Made by a program: the position numbers and the translations under genes. From Epilithonimonas caeni DSM 17710 (GTDB lineage: Bacteria > Bacteroidota > Bacteroidia > Flavobacteriales > Weeksellaceae): a DNA stretch of 64,000 nt. Within the stretch, counting starts at the first letter, position 1, and every line of letters starts with the position of its first letter. This document shows positions 34,901 to 44,235 of this stretch, in pieces. The stretch spans positions 21,831-85,830 of the forward strand of contig NZ_AUFK01000002.1 of NCBI RefSeq assembly GCF_000426465.1, in the 5' to 3' direction. The notes beneath the pieces were generated by a model. It searched no databases and was not told the DNA's origin. It saw only the letters and a list, made by a program, of their open reading frames with translations.

Positions 34901-35397
34901 TGCTGGAAATGGTCTTTAATGGTTAAAGGGATTGTTCCGATGATGAGCAGTTTTTCTACTTTTCCCTCTTTGCCGATCCAGAAAAACTGGGCCAGGCAAA
35001 TGTGTTCGTTATAGCCCTGGTTATAAAAATTTCCGATAATTATGGTATAGGTATGATCATCCGGGCGGAGGTAGACCTTCTTGGCGGTTTTGGTGATTTC
35101 TTCCTTCTCTTTTTTAAATTCTCCTCTCACGTAACTCAGCAGGTTGCGCTCTTTACCTTCGGCACCGGCAGCTTTATTAAAGATGATTTTATGATGAGGC
35201 ACGAGCAGGCAAGTCAGGGCATCCACCAGCGTAGATTTCCCTGAACCGATATCGCCTGTCAGCAGGGCATTTTGTCCGTTGGGCTGAATCTGCCAGCGCA
35301 CCTGGTTAAAAGTCCCCCAGTTGAGCACTTCCAGGTATTGAAGCCGGTAACCGGCCAGGTTGAAGTCTTCCGGATGGGTATCAAATAGTTCTTCCAT
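31993..35397 (-). CDS. jetC: Wadjet SMC-like ATPase JetC
   Basis: The 1,134-residue protein is the MukB/MksB-type SMC ATPase that extrudes DNA loops in Wadjet. Walker A is LLTGDIGSGKST near residue 46; long coiled coils fill the middle; the signature GGKSGGQKEKLAY and Walker B FRFVVIDEAFGRG lie near the C-terminus. Both ATPase halves and the coiled coil are intact. It follows jetB after eight bases and overlaps jetD. The G+C content looks higher than in neighbouring host genes. Confidence 0.9.
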   Translation of the reverse strand: MEELFDTHPEDFNLAGYRLQYLEVLNWGTFNQVRWQIQPNGQNALLTGDIGSGKSTLVDALTCLLVPHHKIIFNKAAGAEGKERNLLSYVRGEFKKEKEEITKTAKKVYLRPDDHTYTIIIGNFYNQGYNEHICLAQFFWIGKEGKVEKLLIIGTIPLTIKDHFQHFSDINELRKNLRNIPGIQLFNDNFSQYSEQFRRLFGMNSDKAIDLFYQTVSMKSVSSLTDFVREQMLEKTDVKEQIEALLKRFDDLNKAHAAVVHTREQYQILKPLAEASETYEKVTREIEDIEAMLEVMPVWFAEKKWELLEQAITESHQELEKTTQQLRTITHEIEAWEQRRQTIIQDIASNGGTRIEQIAGEVKRHEQDKEIKQRDFDQYEYLALQTGLSSIKQESDFQNNIRRANESMEKCGRLEEELREQRDNQVTELRKQEAEFQMERKELQSLKERKTQIPAWLVAFRSQLCADLRIDEEDLPFAGELLKVNEQETEWEGAIEKLLRDAGISLLVPGKHYRSVSHYVNSNPLKGADGRGIKLTYLEADWNGNARILKELDEDSIAYKIDIKPETPFYDWLESYLQRSFGDYICTDVDGLQHVPFGITRQGLIKSGRIRHTKDDRKRIDDRRNYVLGWSNAEKIKVLENSVDKLELTIRELESRLKDFEEKEKKNSEQKQLLGLLLYVKDFSRINWQYHVAKIYELEQERDQLLNKDDKLAQLERNKSEVDQQIMEGRDRRNQFTEDIGGFKTNIQNYRDQQHQAIQQKEQLSPHLKEKWYPLIDEKLSGVKINLRGIENRQEEFRKQFQGESGELKRLRGRQAGHRTNIEKKMREIKEHSRAEYSEVTDSIDARAEYIIKFRQLESEDLKRHEERFKEELNKNLINSIAVFDSQLQKHEKDIKQKIRTINEHLSEIVYNAVQDTYITILMDATPNKEVRLFREELKKCYIHSFSSHNDLYTEEKYEQVKRILDRFASMENADRDWTSTVTDVRQWFEFNASERYRSDGTEKEFYEGSGGKSGGQKEKLAYTILASALAYQFGLQFGERKSKSFRFVVIDEAFGRGSDESTRYGLELFKKLNLQLLIVTPLQKIHVIEGHVNSFHFVSNREGNNSQVSNFTKEEYESERDKHNGIFPNTPEI

Positions 35398-35405
35398 AAA
35401 TAAGT

Positions 35406-35975
35406 TTAGTCTTTCGGTTGGTTTTCATCGGCATGGTTCCGGAACTTTTGCAAGGTTTCATCGATCACATCGGCATTCACAAAACCTTTGATGATCCGGT
35501 GTATTTCGTAGTTTTTCTCCTGGTCTTCCAGTTTTCTGAGGAATCCGATGTCCAGGACTTTATTAATGGCAGTGTTGATCTTTTCCTGCTGTTTGGCTTC
35601 ATCATGAACAGTGGGCAAGAATACTTTTACCCGGTTGATGATTTCCTGTTCGCTGATGATGGAACGCATGGAGCCGCCCTGTGCATCATGTTCCAGTAAG
35701 AACTTTCTCAGGACGATACAGACCAGAGAGGTCATGAAATTGAGCGGCCGCTTATCGGCCATTCTCGGCAGGGGTTTTTCGTCTTCCTCCCATTCTTTCT
35801 GGCGGAGAAAAGCATACCCTTCGCTTTTATCCAGGAAGAGTTCCAGCCCGATCGGGATAAAATATTTCTTTACATCGGGTTCGTATTGCAGCAGATTTTC
35901 CCAGGTTTCTTTCTGGTGGCTGTACACAATTCCTTTCAATAAGGCAATGAGGCTGGTGGAGTAGCGGTATTCCAT
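35406..35975 (-). CDS. jetB: Wadjet MukE-like subunit JetB
   Basis: The 189-residue protein is a DUF4194 (MksE-like) winged-helix protein that bridges the SMC and kleisin subunits. The segment NFMTSLVCIVLRKFLLEHDAQ and the later INTAINKVLDIGFLRKL winged-helix region support this. It lies between jetA (two bases away) and jetC (eight bases), in the standard order, so the operon is complete. Confidence 0.85.
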   Translation of the reverse strand: MEYRYSTSLIALLKGIVYSHQKETWENLLQYEPDVKKYFIPIGLELFLDKSEGYAFLRQKEWEEDEKPLPRMADKRPLNFMTSLVCIVLRKFLLEHDAQGGSMRSIISEQEIINRVKVFLPTVHDEAKQQEKINTAINKVLDIGFLRKLEDQEKNYEIHRIIKGFVNADVIDETLQKFRNHADENQPKD

Positions 35976-35977
35976 AT

Positions 35978-37402
35978 TTATCTGTTAAAGATGATGAGCG
36001 GGGTTTGCATGCGATAGGTTTTTCCGGTGCTGAGGTTTTCGATGATGTGGTATTCGGGCTGATCGCGGTTGACGAAATGTTTGCCTTCGTTGGTGGCGAT
36101 CTGCATGTAGCCCAATATTTCAGCAACGCCTTTGGTGGGCCTGTAATGATGGAGCAGCTCGGAAAGCGCAACCTGTGAGCGGTTTTTTAAGAGCGTTTTT
36201 ACATGGCTTCTCAAGATTTCCACATCCACATAAAACTGTTCAAACAGCAGGTCGGTATCAGCCGTAGCCACGCCGTCTGCAATTTCGGTGGCTGCAAAGG
36301 CAACCTTAATTGGTGGATTGAAAAGCGGGCGGTCCATGGTAAAGGAAGGTTTAAAAACCTCATCGATTTCCATCCATGCGGCTTGCTGATCAAGCGTTTC
36401 TTTGTGCTGGAGCAGCAGGCTTTCCATTTCTTCAATGCTTTGGAGGATATGGCGGCTTTCGGAAAGGTTTTTTTGTTCTACAAATTTCCGGAGCTGTTCA
36501 ATCAGGCCGTCGTTGCTCCGGTTTACTTTATCTCCGGCATCCACCAGGTTGGTTTTGATGCGGTCTACGGTCTGTTCTTTTTTGATTTCGGCAATCGCCG
36601 GGATGGTATTGATCTTATCCAGCAAATCTTCGAGTTCTTCCTGCATCTGTTCGCTCATCAGAAACTCCCAGAACGCTTTAAAACTCTTTCCCTGATCGGT
36701 ATTCCAAAGAAAATCCTGCTGCTGGAAAACATTGTCGAGCAGGTCTGCTTTGGCCAGATGGCTTTTGATAATGGTCTGGCGGGTCTGGCTATCGAGTTCC
36801 CTGAAATTTTCTTCGACCTGCCTGAAATCGGAGAGTAAACGTTTTGCAGTTTCCTCGGCCAGGAAATAGTTTTCTTTCAGTTGGGTATCGGAAGGTTGTG
36901 CATAATTGCCCTGGCGGATCTGTTCAATTTCCTGATCAATCTTCCGGCGTTCTTCCAGCAACTGCTGGATGCGCTCGTAAGGTCCGGAAGTGGTGTTCAC
37001 AATGCGCTGCAGCAAATCAAAAAACTGGATGAGCCGGCTGTGGGTACCTACAAATTGCTGTTTATTGAGATCTTCGAGCCACTTCAAGGCATTTTCCGTT
37101 GCCGGGGAAAGTTCATACACAGGTTCGTCTGCCCGTTCATAATAGCGGCGAAGGTAGCCCTGCTCGGCCCACTTCTGTAAGTAATCTACCGGTGCTTTCT
37201 GGTAATCTTCAATACCCAGCCTTTGGAGGGAAAAAATATAATCGCCCAGAATGCCTTGCAATTCGGTTTGCAGGTATGAAATCCTGTCTTGCTGTTTGAA
37301 AACCAAATGGAAAAAACTCACTAGCAACGGGAAGTGTTCTGCCCGCAGAAGTTGCAGAGTTTTGTCGTTTTTGTAGAGGGAGAGCGCTTTTTCGTAGTTC
37401 AT
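35978..37402 (-). CDS. jetA: Wadjet kleisin-like subunit JetA
   Basis: The 474-residue protein is a DUF3375 (MksF-like) kleisin that links SMC heads. It has a winged-helix N-terminus (about residues 1-110, with YLRRYYERADEPVYEL), helical central parts, and a C-terminal winged-helix (HHYRPTKGVAEILGYMQIA). It is the first gene of the jetABCD operon. Upstream are 149 bases up to symE; no strong promoter was seen there. Confidence 0.85.
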   Translation of the reverse strand: MNYEKALSLYKNDKTLQLLRAEHFPLLVSFFHLVFKQQDRISYLQTELQGILGDYIFSLQRLGIEDYQKAPVDYLQKWAEQGYLRRYYERADEPVYELSPATENALKWLEDLNKQQFVGTHSRLIQFFDLLQRIVNTTSGPYERIQQLLEERRKIDQEIEQIRQGNYAQPSDTQLKENYFLAEETAKRLLSDFRQVEENFRELDSQTRQTIIKSHLAKADLLDNVFQQQDFLWNTDQGKSFKAFWEFLMSEQMQEELEDLLDKINTIPAIAEIKKEQTVDRIKTNLVDAGDKVNRSNDGLIEQLRKFVEQKNLSESRHILQSIEEMESLLLQHKETLDQQAAWMEIDEVFKPSFTMDRPLFNPPIKVAFAATEIADGVATADTDLLFEQFYVDVEILRSHVKTLLKNRSQVALSELLHHYRPTKGVAEILGYMQIATNEGKHFVNRDQPEYHIIENLSTGKTYRMQTPLIIFNR

Positions 37403-37503
37403 GGTTAAGGTTGATTCTAGTTCTATCAGATTCAGTCTTATTATTTATTTTATGCAGCTAATACTTCTTTCCCCTTATGCCCAACATTCCCATGTCTGCA
37501 AAA

Positions 37504-37542
37504 TTTTAAAGTAGCCTACCAACAATGTTGCCGATAGGCTAC
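37504..37542 (-). terminator. Hairpin after symE, minus strand
   Basis: GTAGCCTA (37511-37518) pairs with TAGGCTAC (37535-37542). On the minus strand it is followed by TTTAAAATTT. It lies just downstream of the symE gene. Confidence 0.6.
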
Positions 37543-37551
37543 TGGATTTTA

Positions 37552-37827
37552 TTATTTGTCAATCTCAATGACCAACTTACCCTGTAATGTAGTAACGATT
37601 ACATGTGAATGGCACTCGAAACCGATTTGCTCCAACCATTTTCCTTGTAACATGATTTGCGGAACAATTGATCTGTTCCAGGCATAATCCCTACATTTTG
37701 GTTGAATTTTTAACCTTCTCATTCCGTTTGGAAGTTTTGGTTTTCTGGGTTCACAAGCTCCGCACCTACAAGTTTTGTTCGGTTGTAACTCCTGGGTTAC
37801 TTTTGGTGTTTTTTTCGTGTGTCGCAT
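37552..37827 (-). CDS. SymE-like toxin
   Basis: The 91-residue protein has the SymE toxin C-terminus: a proline-rich PQIMLQGKWLEQIGFE segment followed by VIVTTLQGKLVIEI strands. SymE toxins are type I toxins that damage RNA or nucleoid structure when overproduced and are normally kept down by an antisense RNA, SymR. The N-terminal region here has extra cysteines (CRCGAC). Whether an antisense RNA exists upstream is not evident from sequence. It lies between the AAA_13 gene and the Wadjet operon. Confidence 0.75.
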   Translation of the reverse strand: MRHTKKTPKVTQELQPNKTCRCGACEPRKPKLPNGMRRLKIQPKCRDYAWNRSIVPQIMLQGKWLEQIGFECHSHVIVTTLQGKLVIEIDK

Positions 37828-38089
37828 GGCTGAAAAAAAATAAACGTCCAGGTCGCTGCGACAGATGTCGGAAACCGAAGATAGGCCGGACTTACACCGG
37901 ATCGCCGGAGCTATGTTGTTAATAAGAAAATTTGTTGAATTGCAAATGTGTATCGTATCATAAATATAGAATTTTACTTTAATTGGTTAGAGACAAATGG
38001 CTGATATTTGTATTTTTTTATAGTTAAAAAACCCAGGTCGCTGTTAGTGCCACAACTTTTTAAATGTCCTGCTTTCATATTCTCTCAAA

Positions 38090-40474
38090 TTATGGAGTAA
38101 TTTCAACACCAATACTTTTTAATAAAGCATCATATTGTTCATTATCTTTCTCCTTTATCTTATCCAATACAAAGGCAGCGACTTTCTTCATTTCAGGAAC
38201 ATCAATAGGAATCATACTTCGCTCAAAAATTCCTTCAAGATGTGAGTATTCATTATTAATCCGATCTGTCATTGAAGAAGCCTGCCTATCGTTTCCAAAA
38301 AATCTATTCAGCTTATCGTCATGTTCAATAGCATTAGGATATTTATAAAATAAGAATGCTTCAAGAAATTTACGAGTGTTGTTTGCAAAATTATAGTATA
38401 CTATATGCTGATCGTCATCATCGGTATCTGCGTTTGCACAAATGTATATTTGGTGAAAGAGATAATTGAATTCCGTTACATAATCCTTCAGATATTTGGG
38501 CATCATTTTAATTCTACTTTTTTCGCCTTCTCTTATTGTGATAAAATATCTACTTTGATTTTTATTTAAAGCTCCCGGTAAGCGTTTAAGATATTTCAGA
38601 AAATCTAAATTGTGAGTAGAAATAAACAATTGCTCGAATTCCTGACTAGCAACAATTTCAGAATTTATCAAACTATATATGAAGAAGATATGATTTCCAT
38701 CCAAACTTGAAATAGGATCGTCAATCCAAATAATTGGTTTTTTACCTTTAGTTTCTATATCTTCAAGCTTAGCCATAAAATAACAGAATGCAATTAAGCT
38801 ACACTCTCCTTCACTAAGATGATGTGCTTTGCTTCCACTTCTAACAATTTCAAATCTGATTTTCTTACCATTTGTAATTGTATCTTGATCTTCAACTGCT
38901 TTTAAAGTCAAGAAATCATGACCAAAATAATTGTTGAGATATTCATTTACTTTTAAGGCACCTTTTTCCTCATCATTCATTAGTCGTTGTTTGCTTTCAA
39001 TAAGTGCAATTTGATCTCTGATTTTATCAGAGATAGCTTTTCCAATTTCAATCTTCTCATCAAGTTCATCTTTTAGTTTTCCAATATTTTTCACTTCATC
39101 TTCGTATCGTATATTCTTCACAAAATCATGAACTTCCTTTAATCTTAGTGCAGTTTTAGAATTGGATTGATCAGTTGCTAATGTGTCTGTGTAAGCATTA
39201 GATTCTCTACGGATGCTATCATAAAAATCAAATATCTTTAACAGTCTAGCAGATACATCATAAGGAGGGATAAACTTGCCTGTTGTTATAATATCGTCAG
39301 CTCTAGAATCAAGTTGTTCTTTTAAAGAATTTAATGATTCAATATATTGCCCAAGTATGCGATCTCTTAGTACCGCTAGCCGATTAAGACTATTGTGAAA
39401 CTTCGAATAAAATTTATTATTTTCAAAAGATAAAATGTCAGATACAGAGAGTATTTCTTGCTGTATTTTATTCAAAAGTATGTCAATTGCTTTACTTAGT
39501 CTTTCTGATTCCTCATCAAAATGGCTTTCTAAGGCTGACCATCTTTCATTGGTAATTCTATTTCCACAAAAAGAACAATCTTCTAATTTATGTTCATGCA
39601 GCAATTTCCCTTCCTTAACCCATTTATTTAAAATAGAATTCTTAACCAATTCCTCAATTTTGCCAGATTTTATTAATGATTTATTTACTAGCTGTTCACA
39701 TTGTGCACTTAATTCTGCAAATTGAAAATTGGGGTTTGATGTTTCCGAAATATTTGCATTAGGCTTTTCGTTTAAAAGATTTAAAAGATCTTGTTGTTTT
39801 TCATCATTAATTGGCGTAAAGTTTTCCGATAAGGTTAAAGCAATGTCAGCATCAAGTTTTGCCTTATTATAGTTTTGGTCTCCAAATCTTTCAGGCTTAT
39901 ATTTTATACCAATATCTCTGCTAGTTGCCTTTTGAGTTAATTTGGCATCCAATTGCTTGGATGCTGTATCAAATGCTGATTTTGCTATGTTGTAAACTTC
40001 GAGCATATTTTTTCGCTCTAAATAAAAACCAGTTGGCGTCTCGTCATCATTCTGACCTAGTTCGTTATTGAGAATCTCTATTTCCTCTTCTATATTAGCA
40101 TTCCCACCTAATATTGCAAAGGGAACAATACTTTCATCAGCATTAGAGATAAATCTTAAATTTTCTTTAACAAAATCTTCATTAAAGACTCTTATTTTTT
40201 TATCATGACCTAACAGATTTAATTGATTTACATCTGGTGAGTCAGAAAAAGAAAGTGTAAATTCAGGATTTTCATATTTGTCTGATATTTTGCCGAGTTC
40301 AAGCGCTCTAATTATCCTGGACAGTGTTGTTTTGCCTGAATAATTTCTACCATATAAGATATTCACAGTACTACATTCAGTAATTGTACCATGTGTATCT
40401 CGCATTGCTGAATCCCAATTGAAATCTTGAAATACAGCAAGATTTTTAATACTCTTGATTTTTTTAATAGCCAT
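38090..40474 (-). CDS. AAA_13 ATPase, RloC/PrrC-like anticodon nuclease candidate
   Basis: The 794-residue protein is an AAA_13 type ATPase: Walker A is ILYGRNYSGKTTLS near residue 38, a zinc-hook-like CSFCG lies in the coiled-coil middle, the signature is HLSEGECSLIAF, Walker B is IIWIDDPISSLDG, and the H-loop ISTHNLDF follows. The C-terminal part has an Arg-Lys-Phe-Leu-Glu (R-x3-E) and a His 40 residues later, matching the R-E-H triad plan of PrrC and RloC anticodon nucleases. RloC responds to DNA damage and cuts tRNA. It lies 25 bases after sbcC in the same direction. The gene is AT-rich, unlike its neighbours. Confidence 0.7.
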   Translation of the reverse strand: MAIKKIKSIKNLAVFQDFNWDSAMRDTHGTITECSTVNILYGRNYSGKTTLSRIIRALELGKISDKYENPEFTLSFSDSPDVNQLNLLGHDKKIRVFNEDFVKENLRFISNADESIVPFAILGGNANIEEEIEILNNELGQNDDETPTGFYLERKNMLEVYNIAKSAFDTASKQLDAKLTQKATSRDIGIKYKPERFGDQNYNKAKLDADIALTLSENFTPINDEKQQDLLNLLNEKPNANISETSNPNFQFAELSAQCEQLVNKSLIKSGKIEELVKNSILNKWVKEGKLLHEHKLEDCSFCGNRITNERWSALESHFDEESERLSKAIDILLNKIQQEILSVSDILSFENNKFYSKFHNSLNRLAVLRDRILGQYIESLNSLKEQLDSRADDIITTGKFIPPYDVSARLLKIFDFYDSIRRESNAYTDTLATDQSNSKTALRLKEVHDFVKNIRYEDEVKNIGKLKDELDEKIEIGKAISDKIRDQIALIESKQRLMNDEEKGALKVNEYLNNYFGHDFLTLKAVEDQDTITNGKKIRFEIVRSGSKAHHLSEGECSLIAFCYFMAKLEDIETKGKKPIIWIDDPISSLDGNHIFFIYSLINSEIVASQEFEQLFISTHNLDFLKYLKRLPGALNKNQSRYFITIREGEKSRIKMMPKYLKDYVTEFNYLFHQIYICANADTDDDDQHIVYYNFANNTRKFLEAFLFYKYPNAIEHDDKLNRFFGNDRQASSMTDRINNEYSHLEGIFERSMIPIDVPEMKKVAAFVLDKIKEKDNEQYDALLKSIGVEITP

Positions 40475-40499
40475 ATTAAATTAATTTTGTCTTTCATAA

Positions 40500-43400
40500 T
40501 TAAACTCCCATTACCTCCACCTTACTTCTACCGCTCTGCTGTTTACTCACTTTAATCTGCACCGGGATCCGTTCGGTCATTTCCTGCACGTGAGAGATGA
40601 CGCCTACTTTGCGGCCCTGGTTGTGCAGCCTTTCCAGGGCATCCATGGCGATATTGAGCGTAGTGGGATCCAGCGAGCCGAAACCTTCATCAATAAATAG
40701 AGATTCCACTTTCATGCGGCTGGACGACAATGAGGCCAAACCTAAGGCCAGAGCCAGCGACACGAGGAAAGATTCTCCACCCGAAAGCGAATAAACCGTA
40801 CGTACTTCATCGCCCATGTCCTGATCTACCACCTGGAGACCCAGCGATGCCGGAATGCGTTCGATCCGGTAGCGGTTGGTCAAGGCCTGCAAATGGATAT
40901 TGGCATAACCGAGCAATACATCCAGCGTATATTCCTGGGCAATCTGGCGGAATTTTTTCCCATTGGCCGAACCAATGATCTCGTTGAGCTTGGCCCAGTT
41001 TTCGGTGATGGCTGCCTGTGTTGCGATACTTTGCAGCAGGTCGCCGATCCGGGTTTTATTGGCTTCATCCTGTTGCAACCGGAAGCTGTTTTCTCCTTTT
41101 TTATGCTTCTTTTCTTCCACTTCCAACCGCGTATTTGTTTGCAGGGTTATCAGTTCTTCGAGTGCTGTTTCCACCTTACTATTTTCCTGATGACGGTCCA
41201 GAGCCTGTTTCCGTTCGGTAAGAATGCTGTTGGCTTTGGTCAGTTCCTCGTCAATGGCCTGCAATGCCATCCGTTCATTTTCGATCCAGTCATTTCCTGA
41301 AACCAGTAAGCGGTAAAGGTCGTCCAGGTTTAAGGATTGACCGTTCTTTTGATTATAATCGTCCAGCCAGTCCTGCATTTGCCCGGAAGTTTTCCGGATG
41401 GCCGTCTCCAATGTGGTTAGGGCATTCGTGAGTTCCTGCTGCCGGGTTAGGATTTTAGTATGTTCGATGGCCAGTTCTTGCTGCCTGGCTTTCACATGTT
41501 CTACATCCGCCTGTGCTTGGGTAACCGCCTGTTTGAGTTGATGTTCCGTCTCATCGGCAGGCTGACCATCAAAGAGTACTTTACGTTGATGAACCAGATC
41601 CAGATACGATTGCTGTTGCGTCAGGTGCATTTCTGCTTTCCTGCCGGCTTCCGTTGCGATAGTTTCGGCCTGGCTTTTAAGTTCTTTCAGCGTAGCTTCT
41701 AAGGCTGTTTTTTCCCGGGTATGAACTTCCAGTTTTTCGGCATGTTCTTTCCATTGCCGGGCAAAGTTGGTGATGCTTTCCACAAATGTTTCAGGGTCTT
41801 CTTTCCACTTGTCTATCCAGCCGGATGCTGTAAAATAAGGCGTAAGAAGCTGTTCAATTTCACTTAAGTGGACGGTGGCGAGTTCCTGTTCACGTTCAGA
41901 CTGGCTTTGCTGTTCGTTATAAAGCGACAAGCTGTTTTGAAGATCTTTGAGTTGTCCGGAAAGCGCATCGGTACTTTCTTTGAGCTGATCGATCCCAGTT
42001 TTAGCGGTTTCAAGTTCCAGCTTCTGCTCGGCATAGGCTTTTAATTTGGCAGCTAAACTGATTTGTCTCGTTTTAAGGGCTTCTAATTGTGCTGCGATCC
42101 AGTCTGCTTTTTCGGTATCGGCGATGTCATGGCTATTTTTGGCGATATCAAAGTGCGTCCAGTTTTGTCTTTGTTGATTTAAGGCTGATGCTTTAGACTG
42201 TATTTCTTCATTTCGACGCCGGATGTTTTCCTGTAGCGTTTTACATTCCTGTTCCAGGGCATCGTGACGGCTGTGGAGGCTCAGATGGTGTTGAGTTTTC
42301 TCCTGACAGGATTTTTCCAGCTGGGCCAATACTTTTTCCAGTTGCGGATTTTGAATGGCATAAGGATGATGAGTGCTGCCACATACCGGGCAGGGTTTAT
42401 CTTCCACAAGGGCTTCCCTCAACGTTTCTACATTTTCTGCCGATGCCAGACGGGCCTGTTGCAGGAGCTGATCTGCGGTATCTCTTTCCGCTTTTGCTAA
42501 AGGGATTTCCTGCTTCAGTTGTTGCAAAATTGCTTGTTTGCCCTGATAATCGGCTTCGTCTTGCACTTGTTGCTGCCCCAGGTTTTCCCACTCCGTTTGT
42601 GCATAATACAAGAGCTGCCATTGTGCCTGTGCCCTGATGCTTTCCTCTACTTTTTGGTCAGTTTCGGTTTTATCGAGGGTTAAAGTGTCAACCGGAATGG
42701 AGCGTAACGTTTCAGACTTTGCTTCATACGTTTTCCGGGTATCGTCCAGCAATTGAAGCTGTTGTTTCCAGCTGATCTCAAGGGTTTTATGCTGTACTTC
42801 TGTCGTCTGGATTTTATTTTTTACCTCGACCATTTTTGCCGAGGAAGCTTCCAGGTTTACCAGGAGTTTTCGCGCATCTTGAAGTTTGGCGAGGATGAGG
42901 TCTGTCTGTTCAGCAACCGCTTTGCGGTGAGCCTGTTCGTTTTGCCACTGCGTAATACTTTCAATCTGTGAAACCAGATCGCTAAAGGTTTGCTGTTTTT
43001 CTTTTAAAATATCCTGATGCTGCCGGTTTTGTACGTCCGCTTTTTCAGCGTCTGCTTTCAGCCCGTCCAACTGTTCTTTTTTCTCTCCCAGTAAGGTATC
43101 CAGTTTGCGGGCTTGTTCCAATAATGGCAGAGCATCGGCCAGTTTCTGGCTTTGAAGGGAAAGCTGGTGTTCAACCTGTTGAAGTTGTGTTTCCAGAGTT
43201 TCTTTTTGTTGTTGTAAAGAAGTGAGGGTTTCTTTGACGGTTGCCAAATCGGCTGTTTTAGCGGCGTGTTGTTCTTGTGACTGCGCTAAAGCATCTGCCC
43301 AGCTTCGGGTTTGTTGCGCATGTTCAACCATACGCAGGTGCTGGCTTCTTAAAAAGGCAGCATTTTTGTTTTCAGACGCCAGCTGTAAAGAAAGGACGGC

Positions 43401-44234
43401 TTCATCATGGCCTTGCCGATATTTTGCCAGCTGCTCGTGCCAGCTGATTCCTGCATTTAACCTTTCCATTTCTTTGTCCAGGTCTGCGATCTGCTTTTCC
43501 AGAAGTGCCTGATCTGCGGTTAAGGCTTGCAGTTCCTCATCGCTCAGGGTGACGATGCCTTCTTTACGGACATGGAGATCACGCAGTTGTAGTTCTTCTC
43601 CCTTGTATTTTTCAAAGATCTTCCTGGAGATTTCGGAATAAATGTGGGTTCCGGTCAGTTTTTCAAGCAGGGACGATTTCTCATCCCGATTGGCTTTCAT
43701 AAAAGCGGTAAAATCGCCCTGCGCCAGTAATACCGACCGGGTAAACTGTTCGAAATTCAAGCCGACCAATCTTGCGATTTCACTATAGGTTTCTGCTTTT
43801 CTTCCCGGAAGATCAACATGGTTAGAGATGTCCTTTAAGGTCACGGCATCCGACTGCATGCTTCCGTCGGCGCGGTTCCGAGCCCGCCGTACACTCCAGG
43901 TTGCCCGATAGTTTTGCCCGTCGATTCCCCTGAAATCCACCTCTGCAAATCCGTCTGCCGTACCGTCACGTAAGATACCGCGTACATCGCCCTGGCTCAG
44001 GGTGCTGCCCTGAACGTCTTTAATCTCTATACCTGTTTCCCTCGCTTGCAGATATCGCGGTGTTTTACCATATAAGGCCAGGCATAAGGCATCCAGTATG
44101 GTCGATTTTCCCGCGCCGGTAGCGCCGGTAATGGCAAAAATACCCGCCGAACATAAGGGTTCTGTCGTAAAATCAATTTCGGTAGTGCCTTCCAGAGACG
44201 CTAAATTTTTGATGCGTATGGCTAGTATCTTCAT
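40500..44234 (-). CDS. sbcC: SbcC, ATPase subunit of SbcCD nuclease
   Basis: The 1,244-residue protein is Rad50-like. Walker A is ITGATGAGKSTIL near residue 34; the zinc hook is CPVCGSTHHP near residue 625, flanked by long coiled coils; the signature is YSLSGGESFLVS and Walker B is SLFIDEGFGSLDP. With SbcD it forms a nuclease that opens hairpins and DNA ends, and can cut foreign DNA. It follows sbcD by one base, with a G+C content higher than the host flanks. Confidence 0.95.
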   Translation of the reverse strand: MKILAIRIKNLASLEGTTEIDFTTEPLCSAGIFAITGATGAGKSTILDALCLALYGKTPRYLQARETGIEIKDVQGSTLSQGDVRGILRDGTADGFAEVDFRGIDGQNYRATWSVRRARNRADGSMQSDAVTLKDISNHVDLPGRKAETYSEIARLVGLNFEQFTRSVLLAQGDFTAFMKANRDEKSSLLEKLTGTHIYSEISRKIFEKYKGEELQLRDLHVRKEGIVTLSDEELQALTADQALLEKQIADLDKEMERLNAGISWHEQLAKYRQGHDEAVLSLQLASENKNAAFLRSQHLRMVEHAQQTRSWADALAQSQEQHAAKTADLATVKETLTSLQQQKETLETQLQQVEHQLSLQSQKLADALPLLEQARKLDTLLGEKKEQLDGLKADAEKADVQNRQHQDILKEKQQTFSDLVSQIESITQWQNEQAHRKAVAEQTDLILAKLQDARKLLVNLEASSAKMVEVKNKIQTTEVQHKTLEISWKQQLQLLDDTRKTYEAKSETLRSIPVDTLTLDKTETDQKVEESIRAQAQWQLLYYAQTEWENLGQQQVQDEADYQGKQAILQQLKQEIPLAKAERDTADQLLQQARLASAENVETLREALVEDKPCPVCGSTHHPYAIQNPQLEKVLAQLEKSCQEKTQHHLSLHSRHDALEQECKTLQENIRRRNEEIQSKASALNQQRQNWTHFDIAKNSHDIADTEKADWIAAQLEALKTRQISLAAKLKAYAEQKLELETAKTGIDQLKESTDALSGQLKDLQNSLSLYNEQQSQSEREQELATVHLSEIEQLLTPYFTASGWIDKWKEDPETFVESITNFARQWKEHAEKLEVHTREKTALEATLKELKSQAETIATEAGRKAEMHLTQQQSYLDLVHQRKVLFDGQPADETEHQLKQAVTQAQADVEHVKARQQELAIEHTKILTRQQELTNALTTLETAIRKTSGQMQDWLDDYNQKNGQSLNLDDLYRLLVSGNDWIENERMALQAIDEELTKANSILTERKQALDRHQENSKVETALEELITLQTNTRLEVEEKKHKKGENSFRLQQDEANKTRIGDLLQSIATQAAITENWAKLNEIIGSANGKKFRQIAQEYTLDVLLGYANIHLQALTNRYRIERIPASLGLQVVDQDMGDEVRTVYSLSGGESFLVSLALALGLASLSSSRMKVESLFIDEGFGSLDPTTLNIAMDALERLHNQGRKVGVISHVQEMTERIPVQIKVSKQQSGRSKVEVMGV

Positions 44235-44235
44235 G

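Noticed and set aside
31026..37299. Many long plus-strand open frames over the jet genes
   Set aside because: They are antisense shadows of intact, GC-richer minus-strand genes and have no motif or coherent composition.
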